Assembly (NCBI GenBank): GCA_964590075.1
Contig: CAZPXS010000006.1
Span: 9,369 to 73,368, forward strand
Direction of reading: 5' to 3'
DNA length: 64,000 nucleotides
From: JAGDVO01 sp964590075 [NCBI: uncultured Aquificales bacterium]
GTDB taxonomy: Bacteria > Thermosulfidibacterota > Thermosulfidibacteria > Thermosulfidibacterales
Below the pieces are notes generated by a model. It worked only from the letters and a program-made list of their open reading frames with translations. It had not been told where the DNA came from and searched no databases. Positions 44,134 to 54,691 of this stretch are shown here, piece by piece (position 1 is the first letter of the stretch; the number at the start of each line of letters is the position of its first letter). A program made the position numbers and the translations under genes.

Positions 44134-44162
44134 TTATAACCTATTACGGATATTCTTTTCAA
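44134..44162 (-). promoter_or_regulatory. Predicted promoter of the DedA gene
   Basis: The minus strand reads TTGAAA (44157-44162), 17-bp spacer, TTATAA (44134-44139), 11 bases before the ATG. The expected leader is about 4 bases. Confidence 0.45.
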
Positions 44163-44169
44163 GCTTCGA

Positions 44170-44199
44170 TTGTTATTTTATGTTGAAATATGATACTAT
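44170..44199 (+). promoter_or_regulatory. Predicted promoter of the FAH-ccsA-hemA-hemC unit
   Basis: TTGTTA (44170-44175), 18-bp spacer, TACTAT (44194-44199). Transcription would begin about 25 bases before the ATG at 44231, leaving room for its GGAGGTG ribosome-binding site. Confidence 0.45.
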
Positions 44200-44230
44200 A
44201 ACTGCTAAACAGAATTGGAGGTGGTACAAG

Positions 44231-44956
44231 ATGAAGGTAGGCTTTGTTGAATACGATGGAGTTGAGTTTAGTTGCATCTATGAGGGTGATAGGTGCTATC
44301 TACCTGAGATAGGTGAGTTTGTAAGGTTAGAAGAGGTCAAGATACTTGCTCCCTCCAAACCGACAAAGATAGTTGCAGTTGCCCTAAATTACAGGGAACA
44401 TGCTAAGGAAATGGGAAAACCTATCCCCGATGAGCCCTTGATATTTTTGAAACCAACAAGCGCCATAATAAACCCCTATGAAAGTATAAAGTTACCTTCC
44501 ATGAGTAGTAGAGTGGATTACGAGGGGGAGTTAGCGGTTGTCATAGGTAAGGTTTGTAAGGATGTTGAGGTGGATGAGGTTGATGAATATATTCTCGGTT
44601 ATACCTGTTTTAACGATGTTACCGCTAGGGATCTACAGAGGAAGGATGTTCTCTTCACAAGAGCCAAGGGTTTCGACACCTTCGCTCCCTTTGGTCCTTG
44701 GGTGGTAACCGATGTAGACCCCGGTGATCTAAGGATAAGAACGATACTTAACGGCAAGGTTGTACAGGAAGGTAGAACCTCGGACATGATATTTAACGTT
44801 AGAGAACTTGTCAGTTTTGTGTCAAAGATAATGACTCTGTATCCGGGAGATGTTATAGCCACAGGCACACCGCCCGGTATCGGTCCTCTATCAAAGGGTG
44901 ATAGGATCGAGGTGGAGATAGAAGGTATAGGGACTTTGGTGAATTTTGTGACTTAA
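44231..44956 (+). CDS. Fumarylacetoacetate hydrolase (FAH) family protein
   Basis: FAH-fold enzymes act on 2-oxo acids or acylpyruvates (241 aa). [17 protein letters not shown] opens the catalytic domain. [12 protein letters not shown] supplies two metal-binding glutamates, [14 protein letters not shown] the Asp, and [18 protein letters not shown] the C-terminal signature. Best matches in my memory are acylpyruvase/oxaloacetate tautomerase-like members; the substrate is not determined. The frame extends back to 44180, but GGAGGTG sits correctly before ATG 44231. It precedes the heme genes without evident pathway connection. Confidence 0.9.
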   Translation: MKVGFVEYDGVEFSCIYEGDRCYLPEIGEFVRLEEVKILAPSKPTKIVAVALNYREHAKEMGKPIPDEPLIFLKPTSAIINPYESIKLPSMSSRVDYEGELAVVIGKVCKDVEVDEVDEYILGYTCFNDVTARDLQRKDVLFTRAKGFDTFAPFGPWVVTDVDPGDLRIRTILNGKVVQEGRTSDMIFNVRELVSFVSKIMTLYPGDVIATGTPPGIGPLSKGDRIEVEIEGIGTLVNFVT

Positions 44957-44969
44957 CTAGAGAGATAGG

Positions 44970-45791
44970 ATGTTTGAGTTGATACTCGCTTACCTCGTTG
45001 TTTTACTATACATAGTTTCCACCATAGGTTACATCATCTATATATTCAAAAATGAGATGGTTTATGCGAGATTCGGTAGATACTCAATGTTTGTGGCCTT
45101 TATCCTCCAGCTTTTGATACTTTCAATGAGGCTATATAGGATCGGGGATTTTCCGATTGCAACTATCTTTGATAGCGTAACCTTTTTCGTTATGGTTATG
45201 GTCGCCATTTATCTTGCGATTGAGTTGAAGACGAGACTTTTCGTGCTCGGTGCTTTTATAGCCAGTATAGGTCTGATCTTCACACTCTTTTCTCTACCCT
45301 TTTACAGAGAAGTTTCACCCTTACCGCCGGTTTTAAAGAGTTATTGGTTTCCTATACATACCGTCAGTTCTTTCATAGGTGAGGCTGCCTTTGGGATTTC
45401 CTTTATGCTATCCATAGCCTATCTGATACAGGAGAGGGAGCTGAAAACTAAGAGATTTAGCTTTATCTTGAAGAGGTTACCTCCAATCACAAAGCTCGAT
45501 GAACTGAACTATAGTATCATAAAGATAGGTTTTATCTTTATGACCCTTGGTATAATCACTGGTTCCATATGGGCCCATTATGCCTGGGGATCCTTCTGGA
45601 GTTGGGATCCCAAGGAGACATGGTCCTTGATAACTTGGCTGATCTATGCTGCTATTTTACATGCAAGAATTACGGCTGGTTGGCGTGGAAGAAGAGCCGC
45701 CTGGTTATCAATTGTTGGTTTTATGTGTGTTATATTTCTGTTTTTCGGTGTTAACATGCTATTACCAGGACTACATACCTATGCAAGGTGA
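44970..45791 (+). CDS. CcsA/HemX-type cytochrome c assembly protein
   Basis: The 273-residue polytopic protein has about eight membrane helices. It carries the heme-handling WWD-like motif WGSFWSWDPKETW (about 210) and conserved histidines (IHTVSSF, WAHYAWG, ending GLHTYAR). In system II cytochrome c maturation CcsA exports and presents heme. A shorter homologue, HemX, is encoded next to hemA in many bacteria and modulates glutamyl-tRNA reductase. Position directly before hemA (3 bp gap) fits HemX, the size and WWD motif fit either. No CcsB/ResB partner is in the window. Confidence 0.88.
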   Translation: MFELILAYLVVLLYIVSTIGYIIYIFKNEMVYARFGRYSMFVAFILQLLILSMRLYRIGDFPIATIFDSVTFFVMVMVAIYLAIELKTRLFVLGAFIASIGLIFTLFSLPFYREVSPLPPVLKSYWFPIHTVSSFIGEAAFGISFMLSIAYLIQERELKTKRFSFILKRLPPITKLDELNYSIIKIGFIFMTLGIITGSIWAHYAWGSFWSWDPKETWSLITWLIYAAILHARITAGWRGRRAAWLSIVGFMCVIFLFFGVNMLLPGLHTYAR

Positions 45792-45794
45792 TGG

Positions 45795-47087
45795 ATGGCA
45801 AGGGATACGTTAAAGCTCATCACCCTTAACTATAGAAATACTCCTGTAGAGGATAGAGAAAGATTAGCCTTAAGCGAGGAAGAAAAGGGAAGGTTAAGGG
45901 ATATTCTTAACGACGATATCAAGGAGCTGGTGTATCTATTTACCTGTAACAGAGTTGAGTTCTATATCTTTGGTGGAGATAAAGCTGTAGGGAGGTTAAA
46001 GGAGTTCCTTTCTTTCCTAAAAGGGAGTCTAGCGGCAGAGATAATGGATAGAGGTGAATACTTAGAGGAGAAGGATGTAGTTATACATGCCTTCAGAGTG
46101 GCTTCAAGTCTCGATTCTATGGTTCTTGGTGAACCACAGATAGTGGGACAGTTTAAGGATGCCTTTGAAAATTCCAGGGATCTTGGGCTTACAGGTCCTA
46201 TTCTTAACAATCTATTTACAAAGGCCATAACCGTTTCAAAGAAGGTTAGAAGTAAAACGGCCATAGGTGAGGCTCCTTTATCGGTGAGTCATGCTGCCTG
46301 TGAACTTGCTGAGAGAGTCTTTGGTGATTTTTCAAACTGTAGAGTTCTTCTCATAGGTGCAGGGGAGATGGCTGAGCTTGCCGCTACTTATCTTAAGGAA
46401 AAGGGGATAAAGGAATTGATAGTAGTAAATAGAACCTACGAAAGGGCCCGTGAGCTTTCTGAGAAATTGGGAGCCGTTGCGCGCCCCTTTGACGAGTTGG
46501 AGAATATGCTGATAATAGCGGATATAGTTATATCTTCCACAAGCGCACCGAGCTATGTGATAACGAGAAGGATCATGGAAAACGTTGTTAAGAGGAGAAA
46601 GTATAGGCCTATCTTTCTCATAGATATTGCGGTTCCGAGGGATATAGAGAGGGAGGTCGGAGATCTGGAGAACGTTTATCTATACGATGTTGATGATCTT
46701 GAGGCTGTGGTTGAGGAGAATAGGAGAAAGAGGGAGAAGGAAGCTAAAAAGGCTATGGAAATAGTTATGGAAGAGGTTGAGATTTTCTGGAGGTGGTATG
46801 AGAATCAGGAGATATACTCTCTGGTAGCTGAGATAAGGAGTTGGGCCGAGGATATCAGGCAAAAGGAGATGCAGAAGACCCTCTCTAAACTGAAACTGGA
46901 CGATCCCGAAAAGGTGGAGGAGTCACTCGATGCTCTTACAAGAGCCCTTACTAATAAACTCCTACATCCCCTCATGGCTTATGTTAAGAGGGAGATATCC
47001 CGTGGTAAAACCAAGGAGGTTTACTCAATACTCACCGAAATCTATGGGGGAGGAACATATGAAGTTAAGGATAGGGACAAGGGGTAG
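45795..47087 (+). CDS. hemA: Glutamyl-tRNA reductase
   Basis: Reduces Glu-tRNA(Glu) to glutamate-1-semialdehyde, the first committed step of C5-pathway tetrapyrrole synthesis. The nucleophilic Cys is in [11 protein letters not shown] (about 49). [16 protein letters not shown] and [11 protein letters not shown] are signatures, and the NADPH-binding loop is [15 protein letters not shown]-terminal helical dimerisation domain completes the 430 residues. It overlaps hemC by 29 bp. hemL and hemB are not in the window. Confidence 0.97.
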   Translation: MARDTLKLITLNYRNTPVEDRERLALSEEEKGRLRDILNDDIKELVYLFTCNRVEFYIFGGDKAVGRLKEFLSFLKGSLAAEIMDRGEYLEEKDVVIHAFRVASSLDSMVLGEPQIVGQFKDAFENSRDLGLTGPILNNLFTKAITVSKKVRSKTAIGEAPLSVSHAACELAERVFGDFSNCRVLLIGAGEMAELAATYLKEKGIKELIVVNRTYERARELSEKLGAVARPFDELENMLIIADIVISSTSAPSYVITRRIMENVVKRRKYRPIFLIDIAVPRDIEREVGDLENVYLYDVDDLEAVVEENRRKREKEAKKAMEIVMEEVEIFWRWYENQEIYSLVAEIRSWAEDIRQKEMQKTLSKLKLDDPEKVEESLDALTRALTNKLLHPLMAYVKREISRGKTKEVYSILTEIYGGGTYEVKDRDKG

Positions 47088-47970
47088 TAAACTTGCTCTA
47101 TGGCAGGCAAACTACGTTAAGGATATTGTTGAGAGAAAGCTCGGCTGGGAAGTAGAGCTTGTAATAATAAAGACAAAGGGGGATGTTCTACTTGACGTTC
47201 CCCTTGCGAAAATAGGTGGTAAAGGTCTCTTCGTTAAGGAGATAGAGGATGCTATGCTAAGGGGAGAGGTGGATATAGCGGTACATAGCTTGAAGGATGT
47301 TCCATCGGAGTTACCCGATGGCCTGGAGATAATAGCCTATACTGAGAGGGAAGATCCTTACGATGTTTTTCTCTCCATGAAATATAGGTCTCTGGTGGAA
47401 CTACCTGAGGGGGCAACCGTTGGAACTTCGAGTCTTAGAAGGAGAGCTCAGATAAAGAGGATAAGAAAGGATTTGAATGTGGAGATTTTGAGAGGGAATC
47501 TTGATACGAGAATAAGAAAGTTAAAGGAGGGGAAATACGATGCTATCATAGTTGCCCATGCGGGTCTTAAAAGGTTGGGATTGTTGGATGAGGTACCTTA
47601 TAGGGAGATCCTTGATTTTATACCAGCCTGTGGGCAGGGGGTACTTGCGGTTGAGTCGAGGAAGGATAGTTTTCATGAGATCAGGGAGATTCTCGATAAT
47701 AGAGAGTCGAGGATTATGGTTGAGGCGGAAAGGGCATTTTTGAGAAGAATAGGTGGTAGTTGTCAGATACCTGTAGGGGCGATAGCCTTTGTTAGGGATG
47801 GTTTGGTTGAGTTGAAGGGATTCATATCCCATATTGAAGGTGATCCCTTTTACCTTGGTAGTAGGACCGGTAGTGTTGAGGATGCGGTTGAGATTGGTTA
47901 TCAACTTGCGGATGAACTACTTAAGATGGGAGGAAAAAGAGTTATAGATGAATTGTTAGAAAACAATTAG
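47059..47970 (+). CDS. hemC: Hydroxymethylbilane synthase (porphobilinogen deaminase)
   Basis: Polymerises four porphobilinogens into hydroxymethylbilane (303 aa). [34 protein letters not shown] and [14 protein letters not shown] carry the substrate-binding Arg/Lys and catalytic Asp. SSLRRRAQI follows, and [10 protein letters not shown] holds the cysteine that carries the dipyrromethane cofactor. The open frame extends to 46930, but GGGGGAGG lies before ATG 47059. Ends overlapping the convergent acyl-CoA ligase by 4 bp. Confidence 0.97.
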   Translation: MKLRIGTRGSKLALWQANYVKDIVERKLGWEVELVIIKTKGDVLLDVPLAKIGGKGLFVKEIEDAMLRGEVDIAVHSLKDVPSELPDGLEIIAYTEREDPYDVFLSMKYRSLVELPEGATVGTSSLRRRAQIKRIRKDLNVEILRGNLDTRIRKLKEGKYDAIIVAHAGLKRLGLLDEVPYREILDFIPACGQGVLAVESRKDSFHEIREILDNRESRIMVEAERAFLRRIGGSCQIPVGAIAFVRDGLVELKGFISHIEGDPFYLGSRTGSVEDAVEIGYQLADELLKMGGKRVIDELLENN

Positions 47971-49625
47971 ATATTGAGCTTGTTTCTTATCTTCCACCTT
48001 AATAGTTTTCCTGCCGGGGTTCGTGGTAGGAACTTCATGAACACTACTTCGTCTATTTTGAGATCTATATTGAGTTTTTCCTTTAACGTTTGGTTAAACT
48101 CGGCTATTAGTTTTTCCTTTAGTTCTTCGGAATACTCAACACCTTCCTTTAGTACCACAGAGGCTATGACTCTTCCTGTTCTTCTATCCTGAACTATACC
48201 AAAGTCTGCAAGTAGAGGATGTTCGACGAAACAGTCCTCTATATCGGTGGGTGAGTATTTTCTATTGTTAATTACGATTATATCTTCTTCCCTACATACG
48301 AAGTGTAGATACCCTTCCTCGTCCCTCCAAATTATATCCCCTATATAGCTATACCCATCTATTACTGAGCTTTTCTGCTTTTCGGGATTGGCCCAGTATA
48401 TAGGGCCAGTGGGACCTTTTACCAGCATCCTACCAAATTCGCCTACCTTTGCCTCTTTTCCCTCTTCGTTTAATATCACTATCTCGTTTCCCGGAATCGG
48501 AATTCCAAAGCTATCTATCTTTGCCTTTAGATTCACGGCATTACTCGCTATCAGGTGAAGGAACTCGGTTGCACCGAATCCCTCATATATGGGACTACCG
48601 GTTGAGTTGAGCCACTTGTTAAATAGTACGGGATCAAGGTGACTTCCACCGGCCGTTGCGAGTCTTACGCTTCTCAGTTTCTTGGGGTCAAAGTTACTCG
48701 CCTTTAGTAATCTTCTATAAAAGGCCGTGAGTCCTGTAAGAACCGTAACTTTAAACTCCTCTATCTCTTCTATCAATTTTTCGGGATCGAATTCCCTAAA
48801 TAGAAGGGATGTTGCCCCTGCGAAGTTAGGGATAAGTACGAAGGTGCCAAAACCGGCCGCGAAAGTGCAGGGAGAAGCTCCGGTTATTATATCTCCACTC
48901 GTTAGACTCCAGACGTATTTGTTTACCTGATAGCACTTACACAGGATACCCCTTGCAAAGTGTACACAGGCCTTTGGTAAACCAGTGGTACCTGATGTGA
49001 ATAGTATCAGACAGGGATCGAACTCTTCAACTTTTTCGAGGAAATACTCATCCTCCTCCTTCTCTATTATATCCTCGTAGAAAGCCGTTATTTCTTCCGT
49101 CTTTTCTACCTCTACCCCTCTCTTAAGGACTATTACCTCTTTTATATGGGGTAAATTTTTAACTATAGGTATCATCTTATCTATAGTTCTTGTGCTAAAT
49201 ACGAAAGCCTTTGCCCCAGAAAACCTAAGTAGATAATCGATTATCTCCGATTTCCAATTTGAGGATATAGGGACAGGAATAGCTCCTATCCTAAATATGG
49301 CAAAGTTAAGAATCACAGCTTGAGGAGAGTTAAGTAGTGAAAAGGCTATTCTATCACCCTTCTTGAACCCCTTTTTTCTAAAATAGTTCGCTAATCTTAT
49401 CGATGCTTTGTAGGCATATTCGTAACTGTATTTTTTGTTATCGAAAATCGCAAAGAAATTATCACCGAAACCGCTCTTTACATGTCTATCTACGAGAAAC
49501 CAGGCCAAGTTATAGTTTTTGCTCTTTATAACTTCTTCACATTCCTCTATAAACCTAAACTCCGGCCATAGCTTACTATCGGGTATGTACTCCCATGGGT
49601 CTCCCGTTAAGGCTTCTTTTATCAT
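47967..49625 (-). CDS. AMP-forming acyl/aryl-CoA synthetase
   Basis: The 552-residue adenylate-forming ligase has the A3 loop [16 protein letters not shown], the A5 segment YEGFGATE, and [21 protein letters not shown] (about 430-450). The catalytic lysine is in [14 protein letters not shown] near the C-terminus. The N-terminus ([17 protein letters not shown]-like FNLAWFLVD) recalls benzoate or 2-aminobenzoate-CoA ligases, but the acid substrate is not certain. It is the last gene of a nine-gene minus-strand unit, 3 bp after apgM. Confidence 0.88.
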   Translation of the reverse strand: MIKEALTGDPWEYIPDSKLWPEFRFIEECEEVIKSKNYNLAWFLVDRHVKSGFGDNFFAIFDNKKYSYEYAYKASIRLANYFRKKGFKKGDRIAFSLLNSPQAVILNFAIFRIGAIPVPISSNWKSEIIDYLLRFSGAKAFVFSTRTIDKMIPIVKNLPHIKEVIVLKRGVEVEKTEEITAFYEDIIEKEEDEYFLEKVEEFDPCLILFTSGTTGLPKACVHFARGILCKCYQVNKYVWSLTSGDIITGASPCTFAAGFGTFVLIPNFAGATSLLFREFDPEKLIEEIEEFKVTVLTGLTAFYRRLLKASNFDPKKLRSVRLATAGGSHLDPVLFNKWLNSTGSPIYEGFGATEFLHLIASNAVNLKAKIDSFGIPIPGNEIVILNEEGKEAKVGEFGRMLVKGPTGPIYWANPEKQKSSVIDGYSYIGDIIWRDEEGYLHFVCREEDIIVINNRKYSPTDIEDCFVEHPLLADFGIVQDRRTGRVIASVVLKEGVEYSEELKEKLIAEFNQTLKEKLNIDLKIDEVVFMKFLPRTPAGKLLRWKIRNKLNI

Positions 49626-49628
49626 ACT

Positions 49629-50849
49629 TTAAGCCCCAAACTTTATGAGTTTGCCACTATGGGCTAACATAAGTCCCATTAACTCTACAGAGTAACTGAC
49701 CTTTAGAGTACCTCTAAGGCAGTTTCTCTCCGTAAATCTATCTACACCACTTGGGAATACGTAGGGTGAGTGGAATAGAACTGGACAGGGATGCCAGCTA
49801 TGCCCCTTAATTATGGCAGGAGTTGAGTGATCACAGGTTACAACAAGTACATCTGGTTTTAGTTTCAGTATTTCCGGTAAGGCTCTATCGAACTCCTCTA
49901 TAACTCTTACCTTTCCGGTTAGATTACCATCTTCGCCATAGCTATCGGTCTTTTTGATGTGTAGGTAGAAGAAATCGAAACTATCCCAAACTTCCTTTAG
50001 TTTTTTGACCTCATCCTCTATTGTCTCTCCATCGACATCTACGACAGTCATGCCAACCAATTTTGAAAGCCCCCTATACATGGGATAAACCGCTATAGCA
50101 CATGGTGATAGCTTAAAAAGTTCCGTCATCGAGGGGATATCCGGTATTTGGGAGATTCCCCTTAGAAGTACGAAATTGGCATTTTCCCTATCCCTTAACA
50201 CTTCCCATATTCTGGCTAGGAGCTTTTTGAGAATTTCGGAGAGATACTCCGCTTCCGGAGTTAGAGGAACTGGATCCCTTACAGGAAGTCCCTCCTTCTG
50301 TGGATCCGTATCTTCGACCTGCCCTTTAAGATTTTTGCCTCTCAGTACCACAACGAACCTATGCTCCATACCGGGGGTAAAGGAAACCTCAACATCATCT
50401 ATAATCTTTATCTTCGAATTTAAGAGTTCACAGAGTTTCTGGTTTTCACTCGTAGGAATCCTTCCAGCTCGCCTATCTACAACTATAAGTTTACCCCCCT
50501 CCTCCTTTACCGTACAGAAGTTGCCCCTTATGGCTATATCGGAGGGTTTGAGTTCTATTCCAAGACCAAGGGCTTCAAGTACACCTCTACCTATCTCATA
50601 CTTTAGTGGATCGTAGCCAAATAGTGCAAGATGACTCGGACCTGAACCTGGTGTGATGCCGGGTAGTATCGGATTCACGGCTCCGAGTTCCGAAATGGAA
50701 GAGAGTGCATCCAGGTTGGGTTTGTTTGCTATCTCAAGGGCTGTTTTACCATGGTAGTTGGGAATATCCCCGAGTCCATCCATCACAATAAGTAGTATCT
50801 TTTTATCATTTTTTATAGACATTTCTCTGAATAGATTCTCCCTATCCAA
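49629..50849 (-). CDS. apgM: 2,3-bisphosphoglycerate-independent phosphoglycerate mutase, archaeal type
   Basis: Interconverts 3- and 2-phosphoglycerate. The 406-residue ApgM type belongs to the alkaline-phosphatase superfamily and differs from bacterial GpmI. Metal-binding VMDGLGDIP, the phosphorylated Ser in [28 protein letters not shown] and [19 protein letters not shown] are all present. The start is a TTG with GGGGGG 6 bases upstream; a later ATG (MSIKNDKK) is possible. It shares a transcript with ppsA, supporting a gluconeogenic role. Confidence 0.95.
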   Translation of the reverse strand: MDRENLFREMSIKNDKKILLIVMDGLGDIPNYHGKTALEIANKPNLDALSSISELGAVNPILPGITPGSGPSHLALFGYDPLKYEIGRGVLEALGLGIELKPSDIAIRGNFCTVKEEGGKLIVVDRRAGRIPTSENQKLCELLNSKIKIIDDVEVSFTPGMEHRFVVVLRGKNLKGQVEDTDPQKEGLPVRDPVPLTPEAEYLSEILKKLLARIWEVLRDRENANFVLLRGISQIPDIPSMTELFKLSPCAIAVYPMYRGLSKLVGMTVVDVDGETIEDEVKKLKEVWDSFDFFYLHIKKTDSYGEDGNLTGKVRVIEEFDRALPEILKLKPDVLVVTCDHSTPAIIKGHSWHPCPVLFHSPYVFPSGVDRFTERNCLRGTLKVSYSVELMGLMLAHSGKLIKFGA

Positions 50850-51267
50850 TATTTCCCCCCTTCGATAGGTAATCTTCGAGTTCTTCTATACTTGAGAATA
50901 TTCTACTCGACGTTATCCTAACTACCCAGTTATGCCTCATGGGGGTGATGGTCCATACAGGGACTCTATGGTTATAGGCTTCCCACATCTCGATTGCTGT
51001 TCCCATACTGGCTTCCGGTAGATAAGCGACGAGTAGCTTTGAGTGTCTCACGAGATCTATGTGGTATAGGAAGGTTTTGAGGGCTTCCTCATCGCTATAG
51101 CTGGCACAGTTGGGATGATTTGAAACTGGGCAGTAAATATCATAGTCGGGGAAAAACCTCTCAAGTAAAGCTTTTAACCTTTCTCTATAGCTCTGATCGT
51201 ATAGACCAGCATCCTTCTTCGATCCTTGAATTATACCAGCTATGAATATTATGTTTTTCTTCTCCAT
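50842..51267 (-). CDS. Nucleoside 2-deoxyribosyltransferase-like protein
   Basis: The 141-residue protein has the flavodoxin-like fold pattern of nucleoside deoxyribosyltransferase relatives: [10 protein letters not shown] at the N-terminus, [27 protein letters not shown] (region about 72-98). Glu in GTAIEMW would be the nucleophile in true family enzymes. The final strand is VPVWTIT. Several relatives are nucleotide-binding proteins or nucleosidases of unknown substrate, so activity is not assured. It overlaps apgM by 8 bp and the upstream TPR gene by 1 bp. Confidence 0.65.
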   Translation of the reverse strand: MEKKNIIFIAGIIQGSKKDAGLYDQSYRERLKALLERFFPDYDIYCPVSNHPNCASYSDEEALKTFLYHIDLVRHSKLLVAYLPEASMGTAIEMWEAYNHRVPVWTITPMRHNWVVRITSSRIFSSIEELEDYLSKGGNIG

Positions 51268-52274
51268 CAGAGTTTTACTTCTACCAGTTCCTTTTCCCAG
51301 CGTCTTACTTCTTCTATTATTTCATTTTTTAGATTTTCATCAAGTACGAACTCATCCAGAAACTCCTTTAGTTTTACCATAGCCTCTTCAGCCTTAGCTT
51401 TGTACTCCCCATTTTTTGTGAGTCTATAGAGGGCAAAGTAACCTTCGGCTACATGCCTTATCCAACCTTTACCTTCCTTCTCTTCCATTTCCATACAGAA
51501 TTCTACAAACCTCTTGTAGGCTTCAATAGCCTCTTCCGTTCTTCCTAATCTCTCGCATATCTCAGCGACATCTCCCCAAAATACACCATCCTCTTCGACC
51601 GCTCTTCTTCTTGCCACACTTAAAGCCTTTTCCCAAGCTTCCTTCGCCCTATCGAAGTTCTTACATCTTTCCCAGGCTTTTGCCACATCATCCCAGAACC
51701 ACTCCTCTATCTCGGCAAGCTTTTCAAGTACCTCGGCTACTTTGTGGGGATTCTTAAGTTTCTCTTCGTAAATCTCTTTCGCCTTTCTCAGGTAATAATC
51801 CTTATGTTCCTCCTTCTCGGCGAGTAACTCGTATAACCTCGCGACCTCGTCCCATTTTTCTGCCTCTTCATAGCAAACCAAGCTTGATGAAAGCCATCCG
51901 AGTTCTTCGTAAAGTTTCCCAGCTTCAAGCCATCTCTTTGCCCTCTTTAATTTTATAGCCGCCTTGTCCTTCTTACCCTCCTTTAACAACCTTTCCGGAC
52001 TTTTAAACCAGTCGGTTATCGATAGATCGGGCTCCTCTATGTATAGGTATAGTCTTATCCCAAGTATCAGGAAGAACAGAAGGAGTACCCAGAATAGTGT
52101 AGGTGAGCTATAGGTAATAGCCTCATAGGCTTCGATAAGCGCCAGTATGCCTAATATTACAAGGGGTATTCCTCTTTTGTAGTTTTTGACCCATATGGCA
52201 AGTCCACCTAGGAAGGATAGCCCACCACCGATTATAAGAAAGATCAGAGCTATAAGTGCCTTTAAAATTATCAT
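51267..52274 (-). CDS. Membrane-anchored TPR-repeat protein
   Basis: No named family recognised. The 335-residue protein starts with two or three membrane helices ([21 protein letters not shown] at about 6-26, [29 protein letters not shown]). A cytoplasmic or periplasmic helical-repeat domain follows, with TPR-like units such as [27 protein letters not shown] (region about 115-141) and [15 protein letters not shown]. Trp-rich repeats (W-x2-V/A-A/G-x2-Y/C) are notable. It lies 10 bp after ppsA. A scaffold role is likely for the repeats; the partner is unknown. Confidence 0.75.
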   Translation of the reverse strand: MIILKALIALIFLIIGGGLSFLGGLAIWVKNYKRGIPLVILGILALIEAYEAITYSSPTLFWVLLLFFLILGIRLYLYIEEPDLSITDWFKSPERLLKEGKKDKAAIKLKRAKRWLEAGKLYEELGWLSSSLVCYEEAEKWDEVARLYELLAEKEEHKDYYLRKAKEIYEEKLKNPHKVAEVLEKLAEIEEWFWDDVAKAWERCKNFDRAKEAWEKALSVARRRAVEEDGVFWGDVAEICERLGRTEEAIEAYKRFVEFCMEMEEKEGKGWIRHVAEGYFALYRLTKNGEYKAKAEEAMVKLKEFLDEFVLDENLKNEIIEEVRRWEKELVEVKL

Positions 52275-52284
52275 TAATGCCTCC

Positions 52285-54687
52285 CTATCTTTTAAGTAGC
52301 TTTTCCTCCGCTTTTAGTATCGTTAGTTTACCAGATAGTACGGTATCCGGGGTTAGAGATATACTGTCTATGCCGCATTCCACAAGGAACTCTGCAAAAT
52401 CGGGATAGTCGGATGGGCCCTGACCACATATTCCTATAACTCTATTGTGCTTATGGGCTGCCTCTATAGCCATGGCTATCATTCTCTTTACCGCTTCGTT
52501 CCTCTCGTCGTATAAATGGGCTATGAGTTCTGAGTCCCTATCCACTCCGAGAACAAGCTGGGTTAGGTCGTTGGAGCCTATAGAGAATCCGTCGAATATC
52601 TCTGCAAATTTGTCAGCGAGAATCACGTTAACCGGTAATTCACACATAACATAGATTTCTAGACCATTTTCGCCCTGTTTTAATCCATTTTTAGCCATTT
52701 CCTCTATAACCTTTAAACCTTCTTCGGGAGTCCTACAGAAGGGTATCATGACCTTAACATTGTTGAGACCCATAGTTTCTCTCACCTTCTTTACCGCAAG
52801 GCACTCAAGTGCAAAACCTTCCCTGTAGTTGGGATGATAGTATCTACTTGCTCCCCTCCAACCGAGCATGGGGTTATGTTCAGGTGGTTCGAAATACTTA
52901 CCACCTATGAGATTGGCATACTCGTTACTCTTAAAATCGCTCATTCTCACGATAACGGGCTTTGGATAGAATGCTGCTGCTATCGTTGCTATACCTTCCG
53001 CAAGTTTGTCGACGAAGTAACTGGGTTTATCGGGATAACCGTAGGTTAGATCCTCGATCCTATCCCTCGTTTCCTTATCCTCGATTTTTTCAAACCTAAC
53101 GAGAGCCATCGGATGTATCTGGATGTAGGAGTTGATTATGAACTCGAGTCTTGCAAGTCCTACGCCATCATTGGGTATTAGTGCGTTTTTAAAGGCTTCT
53201 TCCGGATTACCGAGTATCATCATCACTTTTGTCTTTGTCTGAGGTAGTTCCTGGATCTTTATCTTCTCGACCTCAAAGGGTAGTATCCCTTCGTAGATGT
53301 AACCGTCCTCACCCTCTGCACAGGATACGGTTATTTCCATACCGGTTGTGACTTTCTCAAGTATACCCTGAGCGCCGACTACAGCTGGAACTCCCAGCTC
53401 TCTTGCAACTATAGCAGCGTGACATGTTCTACCACCTCTTTCTGTGACTATGGCCTTTGCAATCTTCATTATAGGTTCCCAATCCGGATCAGTCATCTCT
53501 GTGACAAGTATCTCGCCCTTTTCGAAACTCGAGATATTCTTGATATCCGTTATTACCCTTGCCTTACCACTTGCTATTTTATTACCTACGCTTCTTCCAA
53601 CGGCAATTACTCTTCCCCTCTTTAGGAGCTTATAGACTTCTAACTCACTCTCCTCGTTCTGTGAGTGTACAGTTTCGGGTCTAGCTTGAACAACAAACAA
53701 CTCTCCTGTAATACCATCCTTAGCCCACTCTATGTCCATAGGCCTATAGGTGCCAGCCTTGTTGCTGTAGTGTTCCTCTATTATGAGACCCCAATTTGCC
53801 AGTTTTAATATCTCGTCGTCATTTAAGGCAAACTTTCTTCTCTCCTCAAGCGGTACAGGTACCTTTTTAACCGTTTTTGTTCCAACCTTATCGGCGTAGA
53901 CCATTTTTATCTGTTTCTGCCCGAGCCTTTTCTTTATAATAGGTCTAAAACCCTTCTTTAGCGTTTCCTTAAAAACATAGTATTCATCGGGATTAACTTC
54001 ACCCTGAACAAGTGCCTCTCCGAGGCCGTAGCTTGCTGTGATCAGAATTACATTTTTAAAGCCCGTTTCCGTGTCTATGGTGAACATTACTCCACTTGAG
54101 GCAAGATCACTTCTTACCATCTTCTGAACAGCTATGGAGAGTCCGATATTAAAATGATCGAAACCTTTTACCGTTCTATAGTATATGGCTCTATCGGTGA
54201 ATAGTGAAGAGAAGCATTTCTTTACCGCATCAAGTACCCTTTCTATGCCTCTTATGTTTAGATAAGTATCCTGTTGCCCAGCAAAGGATGCATCGGGGAG
54301 ATCCTCTGCAGTTGCACTTGATCTTACAGCAACATCTGTATTTTCTCCGTATAGCTCGCATAACTTTTTGTAAGCTATTTTTATCTCTTCCTCCAGATCT
54401 TCCGGCATCGTTCCGTAGTATATGAGATCCCTTATCCTCTGTCCCCTGAGACTGAGTTCTTCTACGTTGTTTATGTCAAAGTTGCTGAGAAGCTCGTATA
54501 TGCGGTCCCTTAGTGAGTTATAATCTACGAATCTCCAGTAACCATCCGCCGTTATGGCAAAACCGTAGGGAACATTCACCCCCTTTTTGGAGAGTTGATT
54601 ATACATCTCACCGAGTGATGCGTTCTTACCACCAACTATTGGAATATCCTCGATACCTATTTCATCGAACCATTTGATATACTTCAT
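52285..54687 (-). CDS. ppsA: Phosphoenolpyruvate synthase
   Basis: Makes PEP, AMP and phosphate from pyruvate and ATP. The N-terminal ATP-grasp domain has GGKNASLGEMY, VRSSATAEDLPDASFAGQQDTYLN (region about 121-145) and the DIEW end. The phosphohistidine is in RGGRTCHAAIVARELGVPAVVG. The C-terminal PEP-binding TIM barrel has SIGSNDLTQLVLGVDRD and GICGQGPSDYP, whose Cys is catalytic. Length (800 aa) is complete. Together with apgM it drives gluconeogenesis. hisD lies 4 bp upstream. Confidence 0.97.
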   Translation of the reverse strand: MKYIKWFDEIGIEDIPIVGGKNASLGEMYNQLSKKGVNVPYGFAITADGYWRFVDYNSLRDRIYELLSNFDINNVEELSLRGQRIRDLIYYGTMPEDLEEEIKIAYKKLCELYGENTDVAVRSSATAEDLPDASFAGQQDTYLNIRGIERVLDAVKKCFSSLFTDRAIYYRTVKGFDHFNIGLSIAVQKMVRSDLASSGVMFTIDTETGFKNVILITASYGLGEALVQGEVNPDEYYVFKETLKKGFRPIIKKRLGQKQIKMVYADKVGTKTVKKVPVPLEERRKFALNDDEILKLANWGLIIEEHYSNKAGTYRPMDIEWAKDGITGELFVVQARPETVHSQNEESELEVYKLLKRGRVIAVGRSVGNKIASGKARVITDIKNISSFEKGEILVTEMTDPDWEPIMKIAKAIVTERGGRTCHAAIVARELGVPAVVGAQGILEKVTTGMEITVSCAEGEDGYIYEGILPFEVEKIKIQELPQTKTKVMMILGNPEEAFKNALIPNDGVGLARLEFIINSYIQIHPMALVRFEKIEDKETRDRIEDLTYGYPDKPSYFVDKLAEGIATIAAAFYPKPVIVRMSDFKSNEYANLIGGKYFEPPEHNPMLGWRGASRYYHPNYREGFALECLAVKKVRETMGLNNVKVMIPFCRTPEEGLKVIEEMAKNGLKQGENGLEIYVMCELPVNVILADKFAEIFDGFSIGSNDLTQLVLGVDRDSELIAHLYDERNEAVKRMIAMAIEAAHKHNRVIGICGQGPSDYPDFAEFLVECGIDSISLTPDTVLSGKLTILKAEEKLLKR

Positions 54688-54691
54688 GTTA

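Noticed and set aside
46930-47058. Longer hemC frame
   Set aside because: The extra 43 residues lie inside hemA and are not hemC-like; GGGGGAGG precedes ATG 47059.
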